DNA from: an uncultured Saprospiraceae bacterium | Lineage (GTDB): Bacteria > Bacteroidota > Bacteroidia > Chitinophagales > Saprospiraceae | Length of the DNA: 64,000 bases | Reading direction: 5' to 3' | Assembly: GCA_938007965.1 (NCBI GenBank) | Contig: CALLMH010000050.1 | Span: 62,001 to 126,000, forward strand | In this document: positions 28,286 through 36,466 of the stretch, one piece after another | Position numbering within the stretch: position 1 is the first letter of the stretch | Layout of the letters: the number at the start of each line of letters is the position of its first letter | Translations under genes and position numbers: made by a program | The notes under the pieces: model-generated | The model's input: only the letters and a program-made list of their open reading frames with translations | What the model was told of the DNA's origin: nothing | Database searches by the model: none

Positions 28286-28750
28286 ATGAAAATCAACACT
28301 GCCCTCCCCCTCATAATTTCCATTTTATTGACCATCGGATTTTCTAGCTGCAACACCCCAAGATTTACCGGACAGACCGTAATGCACAAAGCTACAGAAG
28401 CCGGAACACTCTCTGTAATTGCTAGTGGGTATGGCGATCTAAAATTCGTTTCTGTAAAAAATGGAATTCAGAATGCGTTCAGGAATATACTCTTAAATGG
28501 CATCCCAAGATCCAACCAAAGCACACCCCTTCTTGGTCAAAATGCCGAAAGCACCTACAAAGCAAATAAAAGATTCTTAGACAACTTAATCGAAAATGAA
28601 ACAGATGCTTTCGTTCTGGAACAAAAAAATAGTAAGTTCGAGTTTTTCAAAATAAATACTCCATCTTCAGAAGTACAACTTCTGATTAATCTTGCTGCAC
28701 TTCGGTCTCATCTTGAGCAAAATGGGGTCATTAGAGAATTTGGATTTTAA
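28286..28750 (+). CDS. Hypothetical lipoprotein
   Basis: A 154-residue protein with a lipoprotein signal (PLIISILLTIGFSSC, cysteine near residue 22). The mature part includes GTLSVIASGYGDLKFVSVKNGIQNAFRNILLNGIP, reminiscent of small lipoproteins that precede CsgG-like genes in Bacteroidota, but no family can be named with certainty. A TATATTTG element at 28245-28252 lies 34 bp before the start. It may be the first gene of the envelope cluster running to 33551, although a 217-bp gap follows. Confidence 0.65.
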   Translation: MKINTALPLIISILLTIGFSSCNTPRFTGQTVMHKATEAGTLSVIASGYGDLKFVSVKNGIQNAFRNILLNGIPRSNQSTPLLGQNAESTYKANKRFLDNLIENETDAFVLEQKNSKFEFFKINTPSSEVQLLINLAALRSHLEQNGVIREFGF

Positions 28751-28967
28751 ACGAAAAACGCATCACAATCCGATGAGTAAGTCCAGTCGTATTCCAAAAA
28801 GAAGATCAAACCTTCAACTGTAGGTACATAGGAAGATTCGAGGCTTAAAAAACATTTTAATAAAAATGTGAAATACGAATAGAACAAATCAATGAAAGGA
28901 AAACAAAAATAGTCTATAGTATAAATGTCGAACTGCGAAGTGAACTAGTAGACTAAAAAAATACAAT

Positions 28968-29837
28968 ATGAAAAATATAATCTTATACATCTGCGTGATC
29001 ATGTTATCAACTCACATGACCGCTCAAGAAGAAACAGTGGCAAAAATACAACCAAAAATCATGGTGATCCCATACACTTCTGTGGATAAAAGTATAGCCG
29101 ACGAATTGAAAAATAATGATCTAGCTAGACTAGCCATCTCGAATGTGAAAGAAGCATTTGATAAAAGAAACTTCCCAACAGTAGACCTTGCTGCAAAGCT
29201 GAAACTGCTCCAGAACGATAGAGTGATGGAACTAGAAAATCAGGTATCAATAAAACAAGAACTCATAGAACTCAGTGGTGCAGATATGTATATAGAAACC
29301 GAAACTACGATCAACCGATCATCTGGTGGAAATAGTGTAACTATAATATTATCCGCTTATGATGCTTACACAGGTATATCGTTAGCCAACAAATCAGCTG
29401 TATCACCAAGATTCTATACCGAAAGCTTCGAAAAACTGGTAGACAAAGCTGTAGGAGAGATGACTGATGACTTTATGAATACACTACAGATGAGATTCGA
29501 CGATATTAATGAAAATGGTCGAATGCTGGCGATGAATATATCTTTCTCTGAAGATAGCGAGTATGACATGGACTATGAGTTTGAAGACTTAGATATGTTA
29601 TCTGACAAAATCGAAGATTGGCTAGAAAGCAATAGTAAAGGCGCTTACTATCATATCCAAGGTGTGACAGCCACTAAAATGATAATCGACGAGATGAGGG
29701 TTCCTCTCAAAACTGAAAATGGACAAAATTTTCGAGTTTCGAAATTCATTCAAAAATTTAGAAAATTTCTAAGAACCCTAGATATTGATTCGAGTCGAGA
29801 TCTTCAAGGTGGTAGAATATTTATAACAATCCAATAG
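28968..29837 (+). CDS. DUF6175-like secreted protein
   Basis: A 289-residue secreted protein (signal MKNIILYICVIMLSTHMTAQ). The mature part opens KPKIMVIPYTSVDKSIADEL, then AISNVKEAFDKRNFPTVDLAAKLK and ELSGADMYIETE. This order, a predicted nucleotide-free CsgG/TolB-N-like fold with a VIP-type strand, is what I associate with the Bacteroidota DUF6175 family; the match is from memory. It begins a run of five closely spaced genes of secreted proteins and lies 9 bp from the next. Confidence 0.6.
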   Translation: MKNIILYICVIMLSTHMTAQEETVAKIQPKIMVIPYTSVDKSIADELKNNDLARLAISNVKEAFDKRNFPTVDLAAKLKLLQNDRVMELENQVSIKQELIELSGADMYIETETTINRSSGGNSVTIILSAYDAYTGISLANKSAVSPRFYTESFEKLVDKAVGEMTDDFMNTLQMRFDDINENGRMLAMNISFSEDSEYDMDYEFEDLDMLSDKIEDWLESNSKGAYYHIQGVTATKMIIDEMRVPLKTENGQNFRVSKFIQKFRKFLRTLDIDSSRDLQGGRIFITIQ

Positions 29838-29846
29838 TACGATATT

Positions 29847-30689
29847 ATGATAAAATTACTAACAATAACCGCATTCCTCTGTATCGGAATCAATGTATAT
29901 AGTCAAGACATATTGGTCAATGAACTAAAAAATGATATTCCTGACGTATCATCCAATGATATCCTCGATCGATTCCAAACAGCTATGCAAGATGACTATG
30001 GCCTTCTGTATGTGAATCTATCTCTAGAGGAAGTAGGCGAAACTAAAATGGCAGGTCTAGACAATAAAACTGCAATAATTGCTGACCTTACCATAAGAGT
30101 CTACAGCCTCATCGATGATTCTAAGATCGGGTACAAGACTTTCAAAGTGTCAGGCTCGGGAAGATCAGTAGAGCGAGCTAGGAAGAGCGTAGTAAGAGCA
30201 ATATCGCGATCAAAAAGAAAAATAAATACATTCTTAGCGGAAGCAATGAAAGAAGCACAAGTAACTGAATGCAATACAATATCTCAGGCAGTAGATAGAT
30301 ATCTGAGACTCGAACAATTCAACAAAGCATATGCGGTGACTTCATCTCAAGTGGATGCTTGCAAAGAAATACTATGGAGTCAAAGACAACAAGTATACGA
30401 TAGCTATCAAGAGCAATATTGTGATAGACACATCATAAAGGTACGGTCATATCTTAGTACCAAGGATTACGCAAAAGCGATCTTAGAAATCCAGAATGTA
30501 TCTCCTACATCAAGGTGTAATGAAGAGGTAAAAAAGATAATCGAAATCATCAAAAACGATTACCAAAGTGACTATGATCAGTCCTTTAGAATGTATATGG
30601 CAAGTCTTGAGTTAGAGACATTGGAAGCCAAAGAAAGAAGAAGAATAATAGATATGTTACTCGTAAAAAACATCATCAATGCCAATTAG
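29847..30689 (+). CDS. Secreted hypothetical protein of CsgG-like cluster
   Basis: A 280-residue protein with a signal peptide (IKLLTITAFLCIGINVYSQ). Residues 20-125 alternate strands and a basic helix (GSGRSVERARKSVVRAISRSKRKINTFL). The second half is helical, with TPR-like spacing (FNKAYAVTSSQVDACKEILW and DYAKAILEIQNV). No family was recognised. It is 9 bp after the DUF6175-like gene and overlaps the next gene by 11 bp, so the products are probably made together and act in the periplasm. Confidence 0.6.
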   Translation: MIKLLTITAFLCIGINVYSQDILVNELKNDIPDVSSNDILDRFQTAMQDDYGLLYVNLSLEEVGETKMAGLDNKTAIIADLTIRVYSLIDDSKIGYKTFKVSGSGRSVERARKSVVRAISRSKRKINTFLAEAMKEAQVTECNTISQAVDRYLRLEQFNKAYAVTSSQVDACKEILWSQRQQVYDSYQEQYCDRHIIKVRSYLSTKDYAKAILEIQNVSPTSRCNEEVKKIIEIIKNDYQSDYDQSFRMYMASLELETLEAKERRRIIDMLLVKNIINAN

Positions 30690-31467
30690 AATATTATTAT
30701 TCGTAATCATAATCGGAATAACAAAAATAGGGTCTAGTCAAGCTACAGCCATCATGGTATCTGATGTAAAGGTCGGCAACTCAAAATTCCAATCTACGGG
30801 ATTACTTATCAAAGAGCATATGGAACAATCGCTGCTGGAGCATGACTTCATTACGGTCGTAGATCGTGACATGACCTATCTTACTGAGCGAGAAAGAAGA
30901 ATCCAAAAAAGTGAATCTTTCATGGATGGAAAGTACGTGGATCAAGATAAGGCTATCGGTGCAGATTGGATATTCGAAATCGTATTTGATGATGAAGAAA
31001 AGGAACTTACGCTCCAAATCTTGGATGTAGAGACGAACGAAATGTTTTTTGCTGACAGTTATAAAATAAAGAGATTCTTACTAGATGATCTTAGCGTAGA
31101 GCGACCTAGATACTTCGGCAGATATATCGAAGAGAATGTGGCAAAAATCATGCAACAACTAGACCTCGGCAGTAAAGTAGATATCAAAATAATAGAATTA
31201 GGTGAGACCAAAGGCGATAAAGCTGTAGAGGTAGTCCTGTTCTGCAAAGATGGCTGTAATCTGAAACGAAAGATGAATCTTCAAGTATATCAAGAAGTCG
31301 CAACCAAGGGGAAGTCATACTATAAAAAGAAAGTCCGCATAGGAGATGTCGAGGTGAAACACGTAGAAAGTGACAAAGTATTCATAGCAAAAGTAAAAGA
31401 CGGTAAAAAAGAAATATATGCAAGTCTAATGGATAAACAAATCCTAATCTGCACAAATGAAAACTAG
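30679..31467 (+). CDS. CsgG-like secreted protein, copy 1
   Basis: A 262-residue protein with a short signal peptide (RILLFVIIIGITKIGSSQ). The region FITVVDRDMTYLTERERRIQKSE, later AIGADWIFEIVF, matches the CsgG fold (VxxR, ERxxxxx, GAD). CsgG itself is the curli secretion pore, but many relatives are periplasmic regulators or scaffolds. Residues from about 185 form a second domain (ELGETKGDKAVEVVLF, KKKVRIGDVEVKHVESDKVF, DGKKEIYASL) shared with the next two genes. The start overlaps the previous stop. Confidence 0.65.
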   Translation: MPIRILLFVIIIGITKIGSSQATAIMVSDVKVGNSKFQSTGLLIKEHMEQSLLEHDFITVVDRDMTYLTERERRIQKSESFMDGKYVDQDKAIGADWIFEIVFDDEEKELTLQILDVETNEMFFADSYKIKRFLLDDLSVERPRYFGRYIEENVAKIMQQLDLGSKVDIKIIELGETKGDKAVEVVLFCKDGCNLKRKMNLQVYQEVATKGKSYYKKKVRIGDVEVKHVESDKVFIAKVKDGKKEIYASLMDKQILICTNEN

Positions 31468-31549
31468 TCATATTTCACATAATCAACTCTCACTGATCAC
31501 GACATTAACTTCAGAATACCAATTCTCGATCTTCAATAAACTCACTGAA

Positions 31550-32422
31550 ATGAAAAATTTACTTTTATTATTCCTAGTTATAATTGCCTCTACGAGCACC
31601 TCCGCGCAAGAAAAAGAGCTCGTCACCAATTACATAGAAAACAAAGTATATGCTGATAAATCTCCAGCCGAATATCTTATCGACAATAATAAATTCACTA
31701 TTCCAGAAGGAGTAATGAAGGATCTGTTCGTTGGTTTTGAATACGGAATTAAAAATACCCACAGGTTTACAGATTTATTCAAAAGCAAAATACAATCTAG
31801 TGAATTTGATACAGGTGGATCTATAAGCAGTTTTATACGAAAACCTATGCACTATCTATTCATATTGAAAATACTGAACTATGAGATTATTGAAAATAAA
31901 TCAGATCGGACAGGTATGTATAAATTTGATGCAGATATAAAATGCTTTGACATCATCACAGGAACCAATATCATACAAACTAACATAAAGCAAACAGGCA
32001 AACTCAAATCAGTAAACGAAATCATATATGCATCAAGCGAAATGAGTAAAAGCCTAGCTAAAAAAATTAGAGAAACAACAAATGCTCAAATAAGAAAAGT
32101 ATTCCCATCCGTAAACTATATCAAAGAACTCGGAGAAATAAAAGGTGACAAAGTCAAAAGTATAATCGTAGACAGAGGCCTTCACGGCTTACAGACGAAT
32201 CCAAAACGAGCCTATGCGCACATCGTTGATCAGGAAATAACATTTGATGACGAGACTATATATACCTTCAAACTCGTAGCAGAACTACACACACCTGGAA
32301 AAGGACCAAAGCCTTCTGATATAGTATTCAAAGTAGGAGATGGCAAGAAAGAGATCCTAACGGCATTCAATGAAGGACTAGACATCTATGTGACCACTAC
32401 ACAGATGGGCCCAAAAATATAA
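31550..32422 (+). CDS. CsgG-like secreted protein, copy 2
   Basis: About 290 residues from the ATG at 31550, which precedes a clear signal peptide (MKNLLLLFLVIIASTSTSAQ). The frame is also open upstream to 31457, overlapping the previous gene, but that stretch is not signal-like. The first half is a diverged relative of the CsgG-like fold. The C-terminal 105 residues carry the shared module (ELGEIKGDKVKSIIVDRGLHG and FKVGDGKKEILTAFNEGLDIYVTT). No function can be given. Confidence 0.6.
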   Translation: MKNLLLLFLVIIASTSTSAQEKELVTNYIENKVYADKSPAEYLIDNNKFTIPEGVMKDLFVGFEYGIKNTHRFTDLFKSKIQSSEFDTGGSISSFIRKPMHYLFILKILNYEIIENKSDRTGMYKFDADIKCFDIITGTNIIQTNIKQTGKLKSVNEIIYASSEMSKSLAKKIRETTNAQIRKVFPSVNYIKELGEIKGDKVKSIIVDRGLHGLQTNPKRAYAHIVDQEITFDDETIYTFKLVAELHTPGKGPKPSDIVFKVGDGKKEILTAFNEGLDIYVTTTQMGPKI

Positions 32423-32453
32423 AATCATCCGATTACAAAATCAAAAAAATATA

Positions 32454-33551
32454 ATGATGAAAACTATATACAAAGTATTCATATACCTCGCTTTCGTATC
32501 CTCTACTATGTCTGCCATAGGTCAAGATCAATCGATCAATATAGCCGTAGCTTCGCCGAAGGTAAAAGCTGTAGATAATAAAGAAAACTTGAGAACTATC
32601 ATCAAAAGTGAAATTGAAAAATCGATAGTACAGATTTCCGATTATGTAACGCTGGTAGAACGGGACTACCTCGACCAGATAAATATAAGAAGAAAAAGAC
32701 TAAAAAAAGATGACAATCCTAATATCGCAGCGGCAGCTATGATAGGTGCTAACTACCTTCTAGAATCAAAGGTATCAGAAGTAAAATTCGACGAAGGGAA
32801 AAAAGTGGTTTCCAAATTAATCAAAGGCAAAAAAACCTCTACCAGAGAAAATAGATATGTGTATTGGAACACTGTAGAATATACGATAGATTTCGAATTG
32901 GTAGATATAGAGACAGGTGAAGTAGCTTCTCAATATCGTATGTCATCAGATGGTCTCGGATATGAATCACTCGAGCGAAAAAGTCCCAATCACGTTGCCC
33001 TCATGTCAAAAGCACTTACAGAATCAGGACAATGTATGAGTAATGTGATACAGTACATGGTGATGTCTACTCTATTAGTCAATACAAGAGTACTTACAAT
33101 ATCAAAAACGAAAAAAGATAAGGCTAAAACAATCTTAATCGACGGCGGATATAGTTCTCCATTTCGAAACGGATTAAAATTTGATATCGTGAAAGTATAC
33201 ACTCAGGAAATGGGTGGTGAATCCGTAGAAAGAAAAGAAAAAATCGGGGAAGCAAAGTATAAAAACAAATATGATCGCATATCAGAATGCTCAGTCTCTG
33301 ATGGCGAAAAAGAGGTTCTCAAAGCATATAATGAAGGCGCTAGTCTCTACTGTGTTCCTACTGACCTTAAGCATATGGAGACATGTTGGCAATTCCTAAG
33401 TGTAGCCTCAAAAGTCAAAAATGCAAAAGGCTACAAAGCCGCACTCACTCCATCACCTAAAGCATCATCGTCCAATAAAAAATCCAGCTCTAGCTCTTCA
33501 TCTACGAAAACGAAAAGCACGAAAAAAGTGACTAGAAAGAAAGGGAAGTAA
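32454..33551 (+). CDS. CsgG-like secreted protein, copy 3, with Ser/Lys tail
   Basis: A 365-residue secreted protein (signal IYKVFIYLAFVSSTMSAIGQ). The CsgG-like signature is YVTLVERDYLDQINIRRK followed by MIGANYLLESKV. The shared C-terminal module follows (ISKTKKDKAKTILIDGG, KIGEAKYKNKYDRISECSV, SDGEKEVLKAYNEGASLYCVP). The last about 35 residues are a low-complexity Ser, Lys and Thr tail (SSSNKKSSSSSSSTKTKSTK). It is the last gene of the cluster, 31 bp after copy 2. Confidence 0.65.
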   Translation: MMKTIYKVFIYLAFVSSTMSAIGQDQSINIAVASPKVKAVDNKENLRTIIKSEIEKSIVQISDYVTLVERDYLDQINIRRKRLKKDDNPNIAAAAMIGANYLLESKVSEVKFDEGKKVVSKLIKGKKTSTRENRYVYWNTVEYTIDFELVDIETGEVASQYRMSSDGLGYESLERKSPNHVALMSKALTESGQCMSNVIQYMVMSTLLVNTRVLTISKTKKDKAKTILIDGGYSSPFRNGLKFDIVKVYTQEMGGESVERKEKIGEAKYKNKYDRISECSVSDGEKEVLKAYNEGASLYCVPTDLKHMETCWQFLSVASKVKNAKGYKAALTPSPKASSSNKKSSSSSSSTKTKSTKKVTRKKGK

Positions 33552-33606
33552 CCTGGTAATGTAGATCAATATTGTCAAGAGAGAGATAAATAGTATTTGA
33601 ACTTAT

Positions 33607-33625
33607 TATTTTTAGACTAACCTAA
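33607..33625. promoter_or_regulatory. DtxR/IdeR-box-like palindrome 1
   Basis: TATTTTTAGACTAACCTAA matches the 19-bp DtxR/IdeR consensus TTAGGTTAGGCTAACCTAA at 14 of 19 positions, with a perfect right half. Within it TTTTTAG and CTAAAAA (ending at 33627) also form a 7-bp inverted repeat. It lies 62 bp before the permease-repressor fusion gene. Confidence 0.45.
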
Positions 33626-33661
33626 AAATATATTACACCTATATTAAACATTCCTTTATCT

Positions 33662-33680
33662 TTACAGTTACAAACTGTAA
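33662..33680. promoter_or_regulatory. Palindrome 2 overlapping the start region of the permease-repressor gene
   Basis: TTACAGTT (33662-33669), ACA, AACTGTAA (33673-33680) is a perfect 8-bp inverted repeat in a 19-bp frame, the size of DtxR-family operators. It ends 7 bp before the start codon, so a bound dimer would block transcription or translation start. Confidence 0.55.
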
Positions 33681-33687
33681 TATTCTT

Positions 33688-35175
33688 ATGAACGATCTAA
33701 TTTTAATTCTAACAGAACCGTGGGCTATACGAGCTTTGATTACCTGTTCCTTGATAGGGGTCATGTATGGTGTGTTAGGTTGTTTTATCGTGTTGCGTAA
33801 TATGTCGCTGATCGGAGATGCGCTTTCGCACTCCATATTGCCAGGAGTATTTTTCGCATTTATTTTATTTGGTTATAGCACCATTGGGTTTTTCATGGGC
33901 TCTGTAGTAGCGGGCTTACTGACAGCTCTGCTTATCACTTGGATCCAACAAAATATTAAAACCAAAAACGATGCGGCCATTGGTATCGTATTCACACTTA
34001 TGTTTTCTATTGGAGTAATAGGAATAAGCTGGCTCAACAATGAAGGCGGTGTACACCTCGACTTAAAGGACTTCTTGATTGGCAGCATCATGGGTATATC
34101 TAATGAAGATATAGTCCTTACTCTTCTAATCACAGCCTACACCGTGGGTAGCGTAGTTCTATTTTACAGATATTTATTTATCACAACATTCCAGCCCGTC
34201 ATAGCCAGCACTATGGGTATATCCACTAAGATGGTGCACTACTTCTTAATGCTGATGCTATCATTTGCTATAGTCGCTGGACTAAAGATAGTAGGAGTAA
34301 TCCTAGTGGTGGCCTTATTGATTACTCCTTCTTCTACTGCACTATTACTATCAAATAAGCTAAAGAATGTGATAATGATATCCGCCTTGATCGGATTACT
34401 CTCATCAGTACTAGGGCTCATACTAAGCATCATATACAATACTCCTCCTGGCCCAGCTATGGTCATCGTAGCGGCATCTTTTTATTTTATCGCAGCACTT
34501 TTTTCTCCAGAAAAAGGTCTCGTATTGCGCACAATCCGGTCTTACAGACAAAGGCAAAAAATAGAAAGAGAAGATATCTTGAGACAAGCGATAAAGCATG
34601 ACGCACAGAATCCGCTTACTATCGCTAAACTGACTGATAGATTAGGCATAAACCTACAGACAATAAAAAAACATCTCAAGCACTTATCAGAGAATGGAGT
34701 CATCATAAATGGCAATGAAATATCTCTTACTGCAAAAGGCGTGGGGCAGGCTCAGTCTCTAGTGCGTGCACACCGATTATGGGAATCATACCAAGTACAG
34801 ACGATGGGTCTCAGTGAAGGTCAGATACACGATGAGGCAGATAGACTAGAACATCATCTTACCGACGAACTACTCGATGAAGTAGACAGGAAACTTGGTT
34901 ACCCGGAAACAGATCCCCATGGCTCTCCAATCCCAAAGAAATCTAAAAGACTGAACAAGTCTCTCATATCTCAGCGTATGAATGTACGCCTAAGAATACT
35001 AAAAGAGCAAGTAAATGAATCTGTAGAAAGTGAATTGTGGGAGCTTGGCTTATTACCAAATACGTATGTGACTATCACAAAGATCACTAGCAAAAAAGTA
35101 GTACTTACGCAGGGGCAAAAAACTATAGAGATGGAGCCAGATCTGGCTGGTCAAGTAATTGTTTCAAAAAAATAG
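33688..35175 (+). CDS. Metal ABC transporter permease fused to DtxR-type repressor and FeoA-like domain
   Basis: A 495-residue fusion. Residues 1-275 are an ABC-3 permease (ZnuB/MntB/TroC type) with many membrane spans, including GVMYGVLGCFIVLRNMSLIG and LKIVGVILVVALLITPSST. From about 295 follows a winged helix (NPLTIAKLTDRLGINLQTIKK), then the DtxR metal-binding and dimer part (RLWESYQ, HDEADRLEHHL, DPHGSPIP). Residues 425-495 form a FeoA/SH3-like domain. The permease would move Mn, Fe or Zn. The fused repressor places metal sensing at the membrane. No ABC ATPase or binding protein is adjacent. Two palindromes precede it. Such fusions occur in Bacteroidota. Confidence 0.9.
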   Translation: MNDLILILTEPWAIRALITCSLIGVMYGVLGCFIVLRNMSLIGDALSHSILPGVFFAFILFGYSTIGFFMGSVVAGLLTALLITWIQQNIKTKNDAAIGIVFTLMFSIGVIGISWLNNEGGVHLDLKDFLIGSIMGISNEDIVLTLLITAYTVGSVVLFYRYLFITTFQPVIASTMGISTKMVHYFLMLMLSFAIVAGLKIVGVILVVALLITPSSTALLLSNKLKNVIMISALIGLLSSVLGLILSIIYNTPPGPAMVIVAASFYFIAALFSPEKGLVLRTIRSYRQRQKIEREDILRQAIKHDAQNPLTIAKLTDRLGINLQTIKKHLKHLSENGVIINGNEISLTAKGVGQAQSLVRAHRLWESYQVQTMGLSEGQIHDEADRLEHHLTDELLDEVDRKLGYPETDPHGSPIPKKSKRLNKSLISQRMNVRLRILKEQVNESVESELWELGLLPNTYVTITKITSKKVVLTQGQKTIEMEPDLAGQVIVSKK

Positions 35176-35228
35176 ACGGATCGAATAAAATTAAATCATT
35201 GTATCATTGAGGTCTCTAAGGCTCATTA

Positions 35229-35606
35229 CTACTCTTCTTCTCCTCTATTATTCCTACTCGTCTCTTCTAGTGTATCAAATATCTGGTTCAATTTGTACAT
35301 CTCGTCTAGTGTCTCATCCATATATATTGCGATATCAGGAATCCGCCTTACGTGATTTCTTATTCTGTAAGCGAGTGAATTTTTCAACTTTCTAATCTCT
35401 CTATTGAGTCTATTGAGCACAACTTCTTTGTCCTCGGTATTGAATATACTTACATATAATTTTGCCAACGACAAGTCGGGCGTAACCAATACAGAGGTAA
35501 CAGTCACAAATGCATCACCGTATATATAAGAACCCTCACTCTGAAGCACAACACCAAAGTTTCTCCTTATTAATTCCGCTACTTGTTCCTGTCTTTTTGA
35601 CGCCAT
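35229..35606 (-). CDS. rbfA: 30S ribosome-binding factor A
   Basis: A 125-residue KH-fold protein needed for 16S rRNA maturation and 30S assembly. The family pattern SKRQEQVAELIRRNFGVVL at the start, VTVTSVLVTPDLSLAKLYVS and IRNHVRRIPDIAIYMDETLDE is complete. The C-terminus ends in an acidic tail (NNRGEEE). It reads convergently to the permease fusion and has no operon partner in the window. Confidence 0.95.
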   Translation of the reverse strand: MASKRQEQVAELIRRNFGVVLQSEGSYIYGDAFVTVTSVLVTPDLSLAKLYVSIFNTEDKEVVLNRLNREIRKLKNSLAYRIRNHVRRIPDIAIYMDETLDEMYKLNQIFDTLEETSRNNRGEEE

Positions 35607-35766
35607 GTTTTATTCTTTTTATTTATCTAAGTCTAGTTTTACTATTTTATCGAGATATAATTGACAAATCGAAAGATAACATAAATAGTACTCCATTCAA
35701 CACAATCTAACATTCTATTGGTTCATAATATCTGAGTAATGATTTTGTTATTTTGATCAAGATACG

Positions 35767-36429
35767 CTACTTATTCAACAATATCCAGTTTCCATTTATT
35801 TCTATATACCGCCCATGGGGGAATACTTTCAAAAATACATTCTCGAAGTATGCTTTTGTCTTTTTTTTATCCCTCTCAAATAGATACAACCTATTGAAAA
35901 GTAGCAAGCCATCATCTGAAATTCTGAATGAAAGAGAACGAAGAAATGCTTCTGTTTCGAATTCTTCAGGGATATAATCACTGACGAAAACATCCATCGC
36001 TACAAAATCATACTTTCCTACGTCCACATTTACAAAATGCAATGCATCAGTGCAGACAGTCGATATCTCGGACTCCAAATCATTGATCACGTATTTACTC
36101 GCTAAGTAGATGATATCTTCATCTATTTCGACCGCTGTATAACTGTAATCTCTTTTGAAATAACGCTCAAGCATATACGGGATACTCCCCAATCCTAGAC
36201 CCAATATGAGCACATTCTCAATATCGAAACTAGCAATATCTATATGTTTGAATGCTTGAAAAAAATTATCATATCTATTTCCATAGGAATATATTGCCTC
36301 AGGAGTAACTAGTTGATACTCCCCTTTGACCAATAGTACATCAAGCTCCTCATTGAACACAGAAGAAGAGCTCTCAATATGCACATCTACAAAATAGGAC
36401 TTAATTCGTTTCCAAAGTGGCTGCTTCAT
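35767..36429 (-). CDS. Spermidine-synthase-like methyltransferase-fold protein
   Basis: The 220-residue protein has a Rossmann core of the PABS/spermidine synthase type: NVLILGLGLGSIPYMLERYF near 73-92, YTAVEIDEDIIYLASKYV with the acidic ligand, CTDALHFV and YDFVAMDVFVSDYIPEEF. It lacks the N-terminal beta domain of true polyamine synthases, so the reaction is uncertain. It lies 37 bp downstream of the GlmU-family gene on the same strand and is likely co-transcribed. Confidence 0.75.
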   Translation of the reverse strand: MKQPLWKRIKSYFVDVHIESSSSVFNEELDVLLVKGEYQLVTPEAIYSYGNRYDNFFQAFKHIDIASFDIENVLILGLGLGSIPYMLERYFKRDYSYTAVEIDEDIIYLASKYVINDLESEISTVCTDALHFVNVDVGKYDFVAMDVFVSDYIPEEFETEAFLRSLSFRISDDGLLLFNRLYLFERDKKKTKAYFENVFLKVFPHGRYIEINGNWILLNK

Positions 36430-36466
36430 TATTAACTAATAATTGCATAAAATTACCAATTTTGAA

